Positions 42,451-51,094 of a stretch of DNA of 64,000 nt are shown one piece after another (the first letter of the stretch is position 1; each line of letters opens with the position of its first letter). The position numbers and the translations under genes are program-made. The notes below the pieces were generated by a model. That model did not search any database. It had not been told where the DNA came from and saw only the letters and a program-made list of their open reading frames with translations. Origin of the DNA: Salinigranum salinum (lineage in GTDB: Archaea > Halobacteriota > Halobacteria > Halobacteriales > Haloferacaceae); contig NZ_VTOJ01000002.1 of assembly GCF_009176545.1 (NCBI RefSeq), positions 434,001 through 498,000 on the forward strand. Direction: 5' to 3'.

Positions 42451-43386
42451 TCAGAGTCGCGCCGCGAGGACGAACACCGGTTCGTCCGCGATGTCCGCTC
42501 GGCTCGTGGCGGCGTCCGACGCCCACGTCACCCCCTCGGGGATCATCACCCGCGTCCGGTCGACGCCGCACGCGGCGGCGTCCCGTGCGACGCCAGCGAG
42601 CACCGCACCCGCGGCGTCGGCATCGCCTTCCGGCCACGCGCCAACCGCGTACTCCGCGTATTCGACGTCTCCGTCGCCGTCCTCCTCGCGCTCGAACGTC
42701 CGGATCCGTTCGGCGAACCCCCCCGCGCCCTCGTCGACCGTCACGAGCCGTCCCGCGGCGGCGGCCGCGTGGAGTCGTTCGCGCGTGAGCGTCGACAGCG
42801 CCCACGACACCTCGTCGTCCATCACGAGGCCGCGGAGCTGTTCACGGGCGGCGCTCGCGGACCAGAACGCCCACGCACCGTCCGGGGCGGGGTCGGGGTC
42901 GACGCGTGCGGTCGCCGCGCCGGCGTCCGGATCGGGTGTCGGATGAGCCCACCGGAGCTCCGTGCAGGGTTCGAAGCCGACGCGGCGCGCGGAGCCGAGC
43001 GCTGGGCCGTTCCACGAGAACGTCATGTTCCGACAGACCGTACAGCCCCGGTCGCGTGCCCAGTCGAAGACCGCGTCGGTCAGGACGCCGGAGAGCCCCT
43101 CGCCCCGGTGGTCCGGTGCGACCCGCATCCCCGAGGCCCACGCCTCCCACGCCGAGAGTCGGTGTCCCCGGACGATGCCGACGACGTCACCCGGTTCGGC
43201 GCGTGCGTCCGCATCGCCGCGAACGTCGGCCACGAGCGTCCGCCGGTCGTCGCCGTCGGCGTCGACCCACTCGTCGAAGACGGTGGGGAGGTAATCCGTG
43301 ACGTCGCGGTCGGCCCAGGTGTCGCGCGTGAACGCCGCGACCGCCTCGGCGTCGCTCGCACGGGCCTGTCTGATCGTCGGCGTCAT
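42451..43386 (-). CDS. GNAT family N-acetyltransferase
   Basis: A 311-residue protein whose N-terminal ~150 residues are a GNAT fold: IRQARASDAEAVAAFTRDTW, VVGIVRGHRL, the acetyl-CoA motif MRVAPDHRGEGLSGVLTDAVFDWAR (R-x-x-G-x-G type) and SWNGPALGSARRVGFEP. The C-terminal ~150 residues are a second, less clear domain, possibly a degenerate GNAT repeat as in tandem haloarchaeal acetyltransferases. Substrate unknown. Convergent with carA. Confidence 0.88.
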   Translation of the reverse strand: MTPTIRQARASDAEAVAAFTRDTWADRDVTDYLPTVFDEWVDADGDDRRTLVADVRGDADARAEPGDVVGIVRGHRLSAWEAWASGMRVAPDHRGEGLSGVLTDAVFDWARDRGCTVCRNMTFSWNGPALGSARRVGFEPCTELRWAHPTPDPDAGAATARVDPDPAPDGAWAFWSASAAREQLRGLVMDDEVSWALSTLTRERLHAAAAAGRLVTVDEGAGGFAERIRTFEREEDGDGDVEYAEYAVGAWPEGDADAAGAVLAGVARDAAACGVDRTRVMIPEGVTWASDAATSRADIADEPVFVLAARL

Positions 43387-43834
43387 CAGAGGTCGCTTCC
43401 CATATTACTGTGTGATGGGACGGCCCATCGCGTGGCGAGCAAGTCGACCGTAGCGAGCGGGTCAACCGCACCGATCCGGTCGTGGCCGCGTGTCGGCCGG
43501 TCGCGAGGCGGTCCCGAGGTGGCGTGTCGACGGTGGAGGCCGTTTCGGCGTTCGGGGAGTGAGCGTTCCGGCATCGTCCGTCCGTTCGTCCCGCAGCGTA
43601 AACCGGTTGTCGTCTCGTTCTCTCGACTCCCGTCTCTCCACCGAGTGTGGCGCGGACGGCGAGTTCGCCCACTGAACAAGCGGTTCGGACGAGCCCGAGG
43701 CCCGATCCGCTCGACGGTGATCTCGCCGACGAAATCGCGGAAGCTTCGAGCAAATTGTTTTGGAAGATCGGCTTCGTCGGCGACACCGTCGTGGTCGGCG
43801 GTTCGTTTTTCATCGTGGGCGACGCGGGACGACC
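43387..43834. other. Intergenic region, no gene seen
   Basis: Divergent interval between the GNAT and amidohydrolase genes. A TATA-like catattact lies just upstream of the GNAT start. The plus-strand ORF ending at 43838 overlaps the amidohydrolase start (ATGA) but its first half has no protein-like composition. I see no convincing gene. Confidence 0.4.
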
Positions 43835-44710
43835 ATGAGCGTCATCGACTCGCTCGACCGGCCGCGCATCGTCGACACGCACGCCCACCAGCCGACGGCG
43901 ACGTTCCTCGAGGACGCGGGGGGCGAGATGATGCGCGACGCGGCACGGACGTTCGGCGCGGAGATGGAGACGTGGAGCTACGAGGAGATGGTCGAGGAGT
44001 ACCACGACGCCGGGATCGCCCGGGCCGTGCTCCTCGGCTGGGACGCGGAGACGAACACCGGAAGCCCGCCCGTCCCGAACGACCACGTTGCCGAGGTCCG
44101 CGACGAGCATCCGGAGTTCTTCGTCGGCTTCGGCAGCGTCGACCCCCTGAAGGACGACTGCGTCGAGGAGGCGATCCGGTGCGTCGAGGACCTCGACCTC
44201 TCGGGGTTCAAGTTCCAGCAGATCGCCCAGGGGTTCGATCCGAGCGACACAGCCCACGAACAGCTGTTCGACACCATCGAGGATCTCGGGGTCCCCGTCG
44301 TCTTCCACGGTGGGAGTTCGACGCTCGGCGCGGGCGCACCCGGCGGCCGCGGCCTCCGCATCAAGTACGGGAACCCGATGCTCGTCGACGACATCGCGGC
44401 CTCGCATCCGGAGCTGCAGATCCTGCTCGCGCACCCGGCGTTCCCGTGGGAGAAAGAGCAGCTGGCGATCTGTCGACAGAAGGGGAACGTCTACATGGAC
44501 CTCTCGGGGTGGCTCCCCAAGTACATCGACGACCAGGTGTTACACTACGCCGGGACCGTGCTGAAAGAGAAGGTGATGTTCGGGACGGACTACCCGATGA
44601 TCCGTCCGGGGCGGTGGCTCGACCAGTTCGAGGAGTACACCGACTACTCCGACGAGGTCCAGCGCAAACTCCTTTGGGAGAACGCCGAGTCGTTCCTGGG
44701 GCTGGACTGA
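43835..44710 (+). CDS. Amidohydrolase-2 family metal-dependent hydrolase
   Basis: A 291-residue TIM-barrel hydrolase of the amidohydrolase-2 (ACMSD-like) group. Metal ligands are visible: HxH in VDTHAHQP, the His in LLAHPAFPW, another in VVFHGGSS, and the Asp in MFGTDYPM. Members are decarboxylases or hydrolases acting on aromatic breakdown products such as 2-amino-3-carboxymuconate semialdehyde or vanillate-type acids. Location near phenylacetate genes is suggestive but not adjacent to them; the reaction is unknown. Confidence 0.88.
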   Translation: MSVIDSLDRPRIVDTHAHQPTATFLEDAGGEMMRDAARTFGAEMETWSYEEMVEEYHDAGIARAVLLGWDAETNTGSPPVPNDHVAEVRDEHPEFFVGFGSVDPLKDDCVEEAIRCVEDLDLSGFKFQQIAQGFDPSDTAHEQLFDTIEDLGVPVVFHGGSSTLGAGAPGGRGLRIKYGNPMLVDDIAASHPELQILLAHPAFPWEKEQLAICRQKGNVYMDLSGWLPKYIDDQVLHYAGTVLKEKVMFGTDYPMIRPGRWLDQFEEYTDYSDEVQRKLLWENAESFLGLD

Positions 44711-44886
44711 ACAGGGATCGAGCGGTGTGGCCCGGTCGAGCGAGTCGGCTCACAGGGATCGACGGAGGAAGCCACGCACGCGGGCACGGACCGAAGACAC
44801 GATCGAGTGGTCGTGAGAACGGCAGTGCCGAGTGGAGGGCACGTCTCGGTCACACGGTGGTGTGATTCACGTGCGGGGACGGGGAC

Positions 44887-45057
44887 TTACTCCGGGCTCG
44901 TGTAGGTGTCGAGTTCGTCCGTCCGATCCGGGTGCTCTTTTTCGACGTGCTGATGGACGCGGTGTGTGGCCTGCTCGGGAGCAGTTTTCACGTCGTCGTG
45001 TTTGGGATCCGGATCGAAATCACAGAACGGACACTCAGACAGCGAGTCTCGGGCCAT
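44887..45057 (-). CDS. Small zinc-finger protein (56 aa)
   Basis: A 56-residue ORF (MARDSLSECPFCDFD...) with a C2H2-like arrangement: CPFC at residues 9-12, then His residues in EQATHRVHQHVEKEHPDR. Acidic, G/C-biased codons and this metal motif make it a credible gene although very short. Haloarchaea have many such micro-zinc-finger proteins; deletion studies in Haloferax show that some affect growth, motility or biofilm. Its own role is unknown. It stands between the amidohydrolase and the PaaG-like gene on the minus strand. Confidence 0.75.
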   Translation of the reverse strand: MARDSLSECPFCDFDPDPKHDDVKTAPEQATHRVHQHVEKEHPDRTDELDTYTSPE

Positions 45058-45256
45058 ACCCGGACGTTGTCCCTGGAGACGGAAAAAGAGCGTGACGCTG
45101 CCGAATTCATGTCCCGACAGAGGGTTTCCAACCGCGCCGAAGTGCCGAGGCCAACGACGGGATAGGCGCTGAACACACCCTCTCCATCTCGCACGCCGAT
45201 TCGATCACGTGGGAACTCGGGCGTGTCGGTGTGTACGGAGACGGACCTGGTCCCAC

Positions 45257-46021
45257 TCAGTCGAACTCCGGCCGCCGTCCCTCCAGAAACGCCGCGATGC
45301 CCTCGCGGTGGGCGTCGGTGTCGTACGCGAGCGCCTGGACGTGCGCCTCCCGTTCCAGCCCCGCCTGCCACGACCGACCGAGGTTGGCGTGGATCGCCTC
45401 CTTCGCCAGCGCGAGGGTCTCCGACGGACGGGACGCGAGCGTCTCGACGGTGTCGTCGACGACGTCGTCCAGTTCCTCGCTCGGGACGACGTCGTTGACG
45501 AGATCGAGAGCGGCCGCCTCCGTCGCCGAGATCAGCTCGCCCGTGAACGCCAGCTCCTTCGCGGTCCGCAGCCCGACCAGCCGCGGGAGCGTGACCGTCC
45601 CTCCCATGTCGGGGACGAGGCCGACGTTGACGAACGACGCGCCGAAGCGCGCCTCCTCGGCCGCGTAGGCGAAGTCGCAGGCGGCGACCAGCGACAGACC
45701 CGCACCGACCGCGTCGCCGTTCACCCGCGCGACGACGGGGGCCGGACACGAGAGGACCGCCTCGGCGACCCGCCCGAGCGTCTCCCGGACGCGCCCGTAG
45801 GCCTCGCGGGCCGTCTCCTCGCGCTCGGCCATCGCCTGGATGTCGCCGCCGGCGCTGAACGCGTCGCCCTCGCCGGTGATCACGACCGCGTCGAACGCCT
45901 CGGCTGAGACGGCGTCGAGTGCGTCGGCCAGCTCGCGCGCGACCGAGGCGTCGAAGGCGTTCTTCACCGCCGGTCGGTCGAACGTGAGCGTCCGGACGCC
46001 CGCCGTGTCGTCGATTCGCAT
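45257..46021 (-). CDS. paaG: Enoyl-CoA hydratase/isomerase family, PaaG-like
   Basis: A 254-residue crotonase-fold enzyme. Oxyanion segments are DAFSAGGDIQAM and NGDAVGAGLSLVAACDF. The catalytic loop reads ARFGASFVNVGLVPDMGGTVTLPRLVG: an Asp in VPDMGG stands where hydratases have Glu and the first hydratase Glu is missing. This is the pattern of PaaG, which isomerises the ring epoxide of phenylacetyl-CoA to the oxepin. With paaABCD next door I infer that role; a general fatty-acid isomerase is the alternative. Confidence 0.85.
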   Translation of the reverse strand: MRIDDTAGVRTLTFDRPAVKNAFDASVARELADALDAVSAEAFDAVVITGEGDAFSAGGDIQAMAEREETAREAYGRVRETLGRVAEAVLSCPAPVVARVNGDAVGAGLSLVAACDFAYAAEEARFGASFVNVGLVPDMGGTVTLPRLVGLRTAKELAFTGELISATEAAALDLVNDVVPSEELDDVVDDTVETLASRPSETLALAKEAIHANLGRSWQAGLEREAHVQALAYDTDAHREGIAAFLEGRRPEFD

Positions 46022-46132
46022 GCAGGCGGCTACGGGGAGGTGGCGTAAAAAGCCACTCGGCGCTCCGTGCGATCCCCAGCCGACCGCGTGCTCAACCTGA
46101 TCGGCCCCCGTCCTGGCCGGCTGCCGTCCCGG

Positions 46133-46780
46133 TCAGCCGTCGTCCCCGTACAGCGATCCGAACAGCGTCGACTGCGCGCGGCGGAGCCGTTCGAGGAAGG
46201 CGGACTTGCTGATGCCCAGCTCGGCGGCGACCTCCGCGGCCGTAACGGCGCGCGGGAGGTCGAAGTAGCCGAGGTCCCACGCGGCCTGGACGGCCTCCTC
46301 CTGTGCCGTGGTCAGGTTCCACCGCCGGGCGATAGGTTCGCGGTCGTCGCTCCGGAGGGGGTACACCTGTCGCAGGCTGACGCCCACGGTGTGCCCCGCG
46401 GCCTCCATCACCCCGCGGAGGACGTCGTAGCCGACGACCGCGCCGCGCATCGTCGCGCCGCCGCGCCGGTAGCGCATCGACTCGACGAGGAACCCCCTGT
46501 CGACGAGTTCGTGGACGACGCAAGGGTGTTTCGACAGACACCGGTAGTTGCTGGTCCCGTCGTTTCGGGTCACGTGCAGGTACCGGATGGCGTCGTCGTC
46601 GTCGAGTGTCGCCGTGAGCGACTCATTCGTCGCCGCCGAGAACCGCAGGAGGACGTTGCCGTCGCGCCGCAACTGCGGAGGTTCGGCGTCGACGACGGCG
46701 TCGATCGCGGCCGTGGCTCGTGCGAGGGGACAGTCGTCGCCCTCGACGCGGAACTCCGCGACCAGACACTCCGCGATCAC
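46133..46780 (-). CDS. Bat-type helix-turn-helix regulator, likely of paa genes
   Basis: A 215-residue regulator with an N-terminal alpha/beta effector-like domain (about 1-150) and a C-terminal HTH_10 domain as in bacterio-opsin activator: WNLTTAQEEAVQAAWDLGYFDLPR then VTAAEVAAELGISKSAFLERLRRAQ. It is divergent from paaA, and the single TATATA palindrome in the interval is about 24 bases from this start, so both genes may be read from one TATA core. Local regulation of phenylacetate degradation is the natural inference; the ligand is unproven. Confidence 0.88.
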   Translation of the reverse strand: MIAECLVAEFRVEGDDCPLARATAAIDAVVDAEPPQLRRDGNVLLRFSAATNESLTATLDDDDAIRYLHVTRNDGTSNYRCLSKHPCVVHELVDRGFLVESMRYRRGGATMRGAVVGYDVLRGVMEAAGHTVGVSLRQVYPLRSDDREPIARRWNLTTAQEEAVQAAWDLGYFDLPRAVTAAEVAAELGISKSAFLERLRRAQSTLFGSLYGDDG

Positions 46781-46798
46781 GCCTCGTGATTCGAGCGA

Positions 46799-46810
46799 GA
46801 ATATATAAAC
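46799..46810. promoter_or_regulatory. TATA box between paaA and its regulator
   Basis: gaatatataaac, with a symmetrical tatata core, lies 24 bases from the regulator start (minus strand) and about 60 bases before the paaA ATG. It can serve plus-strand transcription with a leader of about 35 bases and minus-strand leaderless transcription. Confidence 0.6.
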
Positions 46811-46866
46811 CCCGCGTATGGACGGGGTAACTGGTAAGGGGCAAAATCGTGATAGTTAGCACAGCG

Positions 46867-47799
46867 ATGGATCTCGAGACAGTCAAACGGCGGGCGAGTC
46901 CCCGGGAGTTCTCCCCGAAGGACGACATGCCCGAGGAGTACCGGAAGGCGGCGACCCGGATGATCCAGTTCCACGCGAACAGCGAGATCATGGGTGCCTA
47001 CCTAGAGAAGCCGTTCATCCGACAGGCACCGTCGCTCGACAGAAAGCTCGCGTTCTCGGCGAAGGTGCAGGACGAGATCGGCCACGGTCAACTCCTCTAC
47101 CGCGCGGCGGAGAACCTCGGCGTCAAGACGCGCGAGGAGATGCTCGACGAACTCGCTGACGGCAGGGGGAAGTTCCTCAACTGCTTCCACTACCCGATGG
47201 AGTCGTGGGAGGAGGTGCCGATGATCGGCTTCTTCGTCGACGGCGCGGCGATGCGCCGGCAGGCCACCCTCAAGAACACCTCCTGGGAGCCGTACGCACA
47301 CGCGATGGACAAGATCTGCTTCGAGGAGGGCTTCCACATCAAACACGGCGAGTCGATCCTGGCTGAGCTGGCGACGGGGTCGAAAGCCCAGCAGGAACGT
47401 CTGCAAGAGGCGTTCGAGATGTGGTGGCCGCGCATCCTCCAGTTCTTCGGCCCGACGAACGAGGCGAGCACCCACCACGACTTCGCCGCCGACGTCGGTC
47501 TGAAGACGATGACCAACGACGAGCTCCGTCAGCAGTTCCTCAACGCCTACCTCCCCAAGGCCGAGCGGTACGGCCTGGAGATCCCCGACGAACCGCGGAT
47601 CCGGCGCCACGACGACGGCCGCTACGAGGTGGTCGAGGAGGACCTCGACTGGGACGAGTTCTGGACGGTCGCGAAGAACGAGTACGAACCCGGACTCGGA
47701 CAGATCGACGCCCGCGAGGCCGCCCAGGAGGCGGTCGACTGGGTCCGCGAATCGATGGAGACGCCGGCCGGCGGCCCGACGCCGGCGGCGGCCGATTGA
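46867..47799 (+). CDS. paaA: 1,2-phenylacetyl-CoA epoxidase, catalytic subunit PaaA
   Basis: Catalytic diiron subunit of the multicomponent oxygenase that epoxidises the ring of phenylacetyl-CoA. The 310-residue helical protein shows diiron ligands in DEIGHGQLLYRAAENLG (ExxH), CFEEGFHIKHGESI (second ExxH) and an earlier Glu in the KVQDEIGH helix. N-terminal EYRKAATRMIQFHANSEIMGAYLEKPF matches PaaA closely. The alternative GTG at 46849 adds six residues. paaB begins two bases after its stop; the gene set paaA-B-C-D is tightly packed, so one mRNA is expected. Confidence 0.95.
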   Translation: MDLETVKRRASPREFSPKDDMPEEYRKAATRMIQFHANSEIMGAYLEKPFIRQAPSLDRKLAFSAKVQDEIGHGQLLYRAAENLGVKTREEMLDELADGRGKFLNCFHYPMESWEEVPMIGFFVDGAAMRRQATLKNTSWEPYAHAMDKICFEEGFHIKHGESILAELATGSKAQQERLQEAFEMWWPRILQFFGPTNEASTHHDFAADVGLKTMTNDELRQQFLNAYLPKAERYGLEIPDEPRIRRHDDGRYEVVEEDLDWDEFWTVAKNEYEPGLGQIDAREAAQEAVDWVRESMETPAGGPTPAAAD

Positions 47800-47800
47800 G

Positions 47801-48136
47801 ATGATCTGGGAAGTGTTCAGACAGGAGAAGAAGGGCGGCTACCACACCCACTGCGGGAACGTCCACGCGCCCGACCGAGAGATGGCGCTCATGTTCGCGC
47901 AGGTCCAGCACGCCCGTCGCAAGCCGACGCACTCACTGTGGGTCGTCCCGAAGGAGGAGATCGGAGAGGTCGACCACGAGGAGGCCGCCTTCGGCGGCAC
48001 CTCGGACAAGTCGTACCGCTGGGCCATGACGTTCAACACCGACATCGAGTTCGCCCAGGAGATCAAAGACTCCCAGCGCGAACAGGAGGAGGCCGAGCGC
48101 GACCGCGCCCGCGCGGAAGCGGAGGGTGACGACTGA
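47801..48136 (+). CDS. paaB: Phenylacetyl-CoA epoxidase subunit PaaB
   Basis: A 111-residue structural subunit of the epoxidase, needed for the active A-B-C complex. Signature segments are MIWEVFRQEKKGGYHTHCGNVHAPD, ALMFAQVQHARRKPTHSLWVVP and an AFGGTSDKSYRWAMTF end. The C-terminal tail is a charged helix (EIKDSQREQEEAERDRARAE) longer than the bacterial protein. Lies between paaA (1-base gap) and paaC (TGATG overlap). Confidence 0.94.
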   Translation: MIWEVFRQEKKGGYHTHCGNVHAPDREMALMFAQVQHARRKPTHSLWVVPKEEIGEVDHEEAAFGGTSDKSYRWAMTFNTDIEFAQEIKDSQREQEEAERDRARAEAEGDD

Positions 48137-49005
48137 TGTCTACGGAAGCGGACACGGAACTCGGCGGCCCCACGGAGCTCTCCGAGCGCGAACGAGCCGC
48201 CGTCGAGGCGCTCCTTCGGGGGATGGCCGACGACGAGTTCGTCCTCGCCGAGCGGTACATCGAGTGGCAGGTCGAGAGCCCGACCCTCGAGTCGGACCTC
48301 TCCATCGCCAACATCGCCCAGGACGAGTACGGCCACGCCCGCCTGTGGTACGACCTCCTCGAGGACTTCGGTGCCGCAGAGGAGGACCTCATCTGGGAGG
48401 CCGACCCCACCGACTTCCGTCACGCCACGCTCGTCGAACTCCCCTTCGCGGAGGGCGACTGGGCCGACGCCATCGTCCGAGGCTACCTCTTCGACGTCCA
48501 CGAGCGTAACCTGCTCGACGCGCTCGCGGGATCGCAGTATCCGCGAATCGCCGACCGCGTCGAGAAGATCCGCCGCGAGGAGGAGTACCACCTCGAACAC
48601 GGCCGGAGCTGGCTCGAACACCTCGCTGACGACGCGCCCGGTCGCGAGCACGTCCAGGACGCCCTCGACCGGCTGTTCCCGTACGCGCTGACGCTGTTCG
48701 AGCCGATGGCCGAGGAGGAGGACATCGTCGACCTCGGCCTCCGGACCGCGTCCGTCGACGATCTCCGCGGCCAGTGGCTCGACGAGGTCGTCCCGTATCT
48801 CGAGTCGCTCGGCCTCCGCGTGCCGGTCGACGACGTGCCGGTCGACGACGGCGCGGTGCTCGTCGACCTTCCCGATCGCCGGGGTCGAAACGGCGACCAC
48901 ACGGAGCACTGGCCCGAACTGTTCGAGGAGTTCACCTTCACGTACCACGACCTCGACTACGCGCGACCGCCCCACCTGATGGAGGATCCCGACGATGTCG
49001 AGTGA
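48136..49005 (+). CDS. paaC: Phenylacetyl-CoA epoxidase subunit PaaC
   Basis: A 289-residue ferritin-like partner of PaaA. PaaC keeps the fold but in characterised enzymes binds no iron and is structural. Recognisable parts: MADDEFVLAERYIEWQVESPTLESDLSIANIAQDEYGHARLWYDLL, AEGDWADAIVRGYLFDVHE, KIRREEEYHLEHGRSWLEHL. It overlaps paaB by one base and paaD by 11 bases, so translation is coupled. Confidence 0.94.
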   Translation: MSTEADTELGGPTELSERERAAVEALLRGMADDEFVLAERYIEWQVESPTLESDLSIANIAQDEYGHARLWYDLLEDFGAAEEDLIWEADPTDFRHATLVELPFAEGDWADAIVRGYLFDVHERNLLDALAGSQYPRIADRVEKIRREEEYHLEHGRSWLEHLADDAPGREHVQDALDRLFPYALTLFEPMAEEEDIVDLGLRTASVDDLRGQWLDEVVPYLESLGLRVPVDDVPVDDGAVLVDLPDRRGRNGDHTEHWPELFEEFTFTYHDLDYARPPHLMEDPDDVE

Positions 49006-49417
49006 CGACGTCCGGGAGACCGCCGAACCACAGTACTGCGGCTACACCGACTACCGCGACGGTGAGCGCGTCCCGGACCTCCCCGCGACGGGTGAGGGGG
49101 CCCGGGGACTGGAACGCGACGTCTGGGACGCCCTCTACTCGGTCGAAGATCCCGAGATGCCGATCAGCGTCGTCGACCTCGGCCTGATCTACGGCGTCGA
49201 CGTCGACGAGCACGGTCGGGTGATCGTGGAGATGACGCTCACCTACACGGGCTGTCCCGCCCGCGAGATGCTGCAGGACGATCTCCGCGAGGCAGTTCTG
49301 GACGTGGATGGCGTCGAGTCGGTCGATCTCCAGCTGGTGTGGAACCCGCCGTGGTCCGTGGAGATGGTGACGGAGCAGGGCAGAGACGACCTCCGCGAGT
49401 TCGGGCTGAGCATCTAG
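48995..49417 (+). CDS. paaD: PaaD, MIP18/DUF59 part
   Basis: A 140-residue protein with an N-terminal extension (QYCGYTDYRDGERVPDLPAT) and a DUF59/MIP18 domain (VWDALYSVEDPEMPISVVDLGLIYGVDVDEHGRVIVEMTLTYTGCPAREML). PaaD helps mature the Fe-S cluster of the epoxidase reductase. Bacterial PaaD has a C-terminal zinc-binding tail; here it ends at FGLSI and the zinc part is encoded by the next gene one base away. Overlaps paaC by 11 bases. Confidence 0.93.
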   Translation: MSSDDVRETAEPQYCGYTDYRDGERVPDLPATGEGARGLERDVWDALYSVEDPEMPISVVDLGLIYGVDVDEHGRVIVEMTLTYTGCPAREMLQDDLREAVLDVDGVESVDLQLVWNPPWSVEMVTEQGRDDLREFGLSI

Positions 49418-49418
49418 C

Positions 49419-49589
49419 ATGCGCCGAAACCTCGACCCCAGCGTCGACACCAGTGGGAGGGACGAGCGGGCGACCTGCCCGTACTGCGGCGGGACCGACA
49501 CGCAGAGAGAGCACCCGAAGGGCCCCTCGCTCTGCCGGTCGATGCACTTCTGTGCGGACTGTCAGGAGCCGTTCGAGAAGTTCGGGTGA
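49419..49589 (+). CDS. Stand-alone PaaD zinc-ribbon protein (56 aa)
   Basis: A 56-residue protein with four Cys in two knuckles: CPYCGGTDTQREHPKGPSLC near residues 20-39 and CADCQEPFEKFG at the end. Bacterial PaaD ends in the same type of sequence (CPxCGS ... C-x-CxEPFxxFK), so this is the missing C-terminal zinc domain as its own gene. It starts one base after the paaD stop and is surely part of the paa operon. Easily missed in annotation because of its length. Confidence 0.88.
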   Translation: MRRNLDPSVDTSGRDERATCPYCGGTDTQREHPKGPSLCRSMHFCADCQEPFEKFG

Positions 49590-49806
49590 GTCGGTTCTGA
49601 CGGGTCGGCCTCGTCGAGATCATCGATCGGTGATCGGTTTCGGAAGCCGTGCTGAATAGAACGCGCGAATACAGCACGGCGCACACCGAGAATCGGAGTC
49701 GTCAGATTCGGTCACTACAGACCAGAGGGTTACCGGACGTTGGTAGCAGTCGCCGCCGTCTACTGTTTCCTTGGAACGACAATCTCGGACGGAGAGCCGC
49801 TATCCG

Positions 49807-50073
49807 TTAGAAAATCGGATTGCCACCGAGGAGGCGGTGAAAGAGTTCATCGCCCGCAAGAACGGTCAGTGCCGCTCCGAAGAGAGCAGCAGCGAATGTT
49901 GGTAATGATGTGGTGCCGGCAGTGAATGCGATAGCAGTCATCCAGAGCAGTCCGACTCCAAATGCTCCGAGAACAGCCCACATTGCACCAGAGAAGACGG
50001 ACAGAACGGCATCGCGCCCTCCTCGATAGGCCGCCTCGTACTGAGTGGTCTTTTCGAGGGAATCTTCGGTCAT
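49807..50073 (-). CDS. Small membrane protein (88 aa)
   Basis: An 88-residue protein: charged N-terminus (MTEDSLEKTTQYEAAYRGGRD), two or three hydrophobic helices (AVLSVFSGAMWAVLGAFGVGLLWMTAIAF; PTFAAALFGAALTVLAG) and a polar end. ATG at 50073 is chosen over 50100. Codon use is more A/T-rich than the flanking paa genes, suggesting a different history. No family recognised; convergent with the paa operon. Confidence 0.6.
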   Translation of the reverse strand: MTEDSLEKTTQYEAAYRGGRDAVLSVFSGAMWAVLGAFGVGLLWMTAIAFTAGTTSLPTFAAALFGAALTVLAGDELFHRLLGGNPIF

Positions 50074-50586
50074 AGGAGATGCTTGGGTTGGGCAAATCAA
50101 AAAGATTGCCAGTCGGCACTTAACCGGGCGAGTATGTATGCAGTTCTACTGACCGGCTGATTCATCCTACTCGGTGTGAAACCACCGATGGCCGACTGCT
50201 GACTCCATCCTCTGTATCTCGCACGACGCCGCTGACAGCACTCGGTACGGTTCAGCGATCGTGCTGAATACACGGCGCGAGTCGCACGCAAGACGACCAC
50301 GACACACCCGCTGATGAATGGGTGGAACTATGTCCACGAACGCACCGAATTTCTGTTCGATCGCCGCGTCGACTGTCTCGTTCGTGTCGCGCCGGTGGTA
50401 GCGGTCGTCGTCCAGCCGTGGGTTCCACGTCATGCGTGCTCCGCCCCGACGACGAAGAGGGCGAGCGTCACCGTCGTCGCTGGCCCACACGAGGGCATCC
50501 GGAGTGGAGGGCTCACATCACCCACCATACGCGTATTGCGACCGAACCGTTTCGTGTTTATCCGGCATGGCGCGACGGAGGCCGCC
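50074..50586. other. Intergenic region with one weak ORF
   Basis: Mostly non-coding. A minus-strand ORF at 50167-50433 starts with protein-like acidic sequence (MTWNPRLDDDRYHRRDTNE) but its second half is Cys/Arg/Ser-rich without coding character, so it may be a decayed gene fragment. Nothing else is supported. Confidence 0.35.
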
Positions 50587-50976
50587 TCACCCCGTCTTGT
50601 ACACTCCCCTGGCTTGCGCGACGTGTTCGTCCCCGTCGCCCTCGGCGTAGACGTCGACGTCGACGCTGCCGACGTCGCCGCCGACGCGCACCACGTCCGC
50701 CTTCGCCCGGAGGTCGCCCGTCCCCGCGCTCAGGTAGTCGATCCGCATGTCGATGGTCGGAACGGGCTGGTCGACCACGGAGACGAGGGCCGCGCCGCCG
50801 ACCGTGTCGGCGAGGGTGAACGTGACGCCGCCGTGGGCCATCACCCGATCCGCGTTCCACGACAGCTCCTCGCGCATCTCGATCCGCCCCTCGGCGTGTC
50901 CGTCGCCGACGTCGGTGAGTTCGACGCCGAGCAGTTTCGCGAACGGCATCGACTCGAAGAACACCTCGATGTCCAT
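50587..50976 (-). CDS. Hotdog-fold thioesterase (PaaI/YbgC type)
   Basis: A 129-residue single hotdog domain. The active-site region reads LSWNADRVMAHGGVTFTLADTVGGAAL, with the HGG/LAD pattern of PaaI-like acyl-CoA thioesterases. In phenylacetate catabolism PaaI hydrolyses dead-end CoA esters to free CoA. A second, closer PaaI candidate is at 60008, so this one may handle other acyl-CoAs. On the opposite strand to the paa operon and about 1 kb from it. Confidence 0.85.
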   Translation of the reverse strand: MDIEVFFESMPFAKLLGVELTDVGDGHAEGRIEMREELSWNADRVMAHGGVTFTLADTVGGAALVSVVDQPVPTIDMRIDYLSAGTGDLRAKADVVRVGGDVGSVDVDVYAEGDGDEHVAQARGVYKTG

Positions 50977-51094
50977 ACCCCTCCCTCGTCGCCGTGGCTC
51001 TTCGTCGTTTCCCCGTTCGTCGCGGACCGGCCAGTGTTCTCGCCCGGGTGGGTCGAGGCGGCCGGGACGACGATGGGACGGCTCGCGACCCGGT

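Noticed and set aside
43647..43838. 63-residue ORF overlapping the amidohydrolase start
   Set aside because: ATGA overlap is attractive, but the first half is low-complexity and non-acidic, and no domain or start signal supports it.
45257..46021. Classical enoyl-CoA hydratase
   Set aside because: The first hydratase Glu is missing and the second is Asp, the PaaG-type pattern.
50167..50433. Small ORF starting MTWNPRLDDDRYHRR
   Set aside because: Only the first third looks protein-like; the rest lacks coding character. Kept as a possible gene fragment, not called as a gene.
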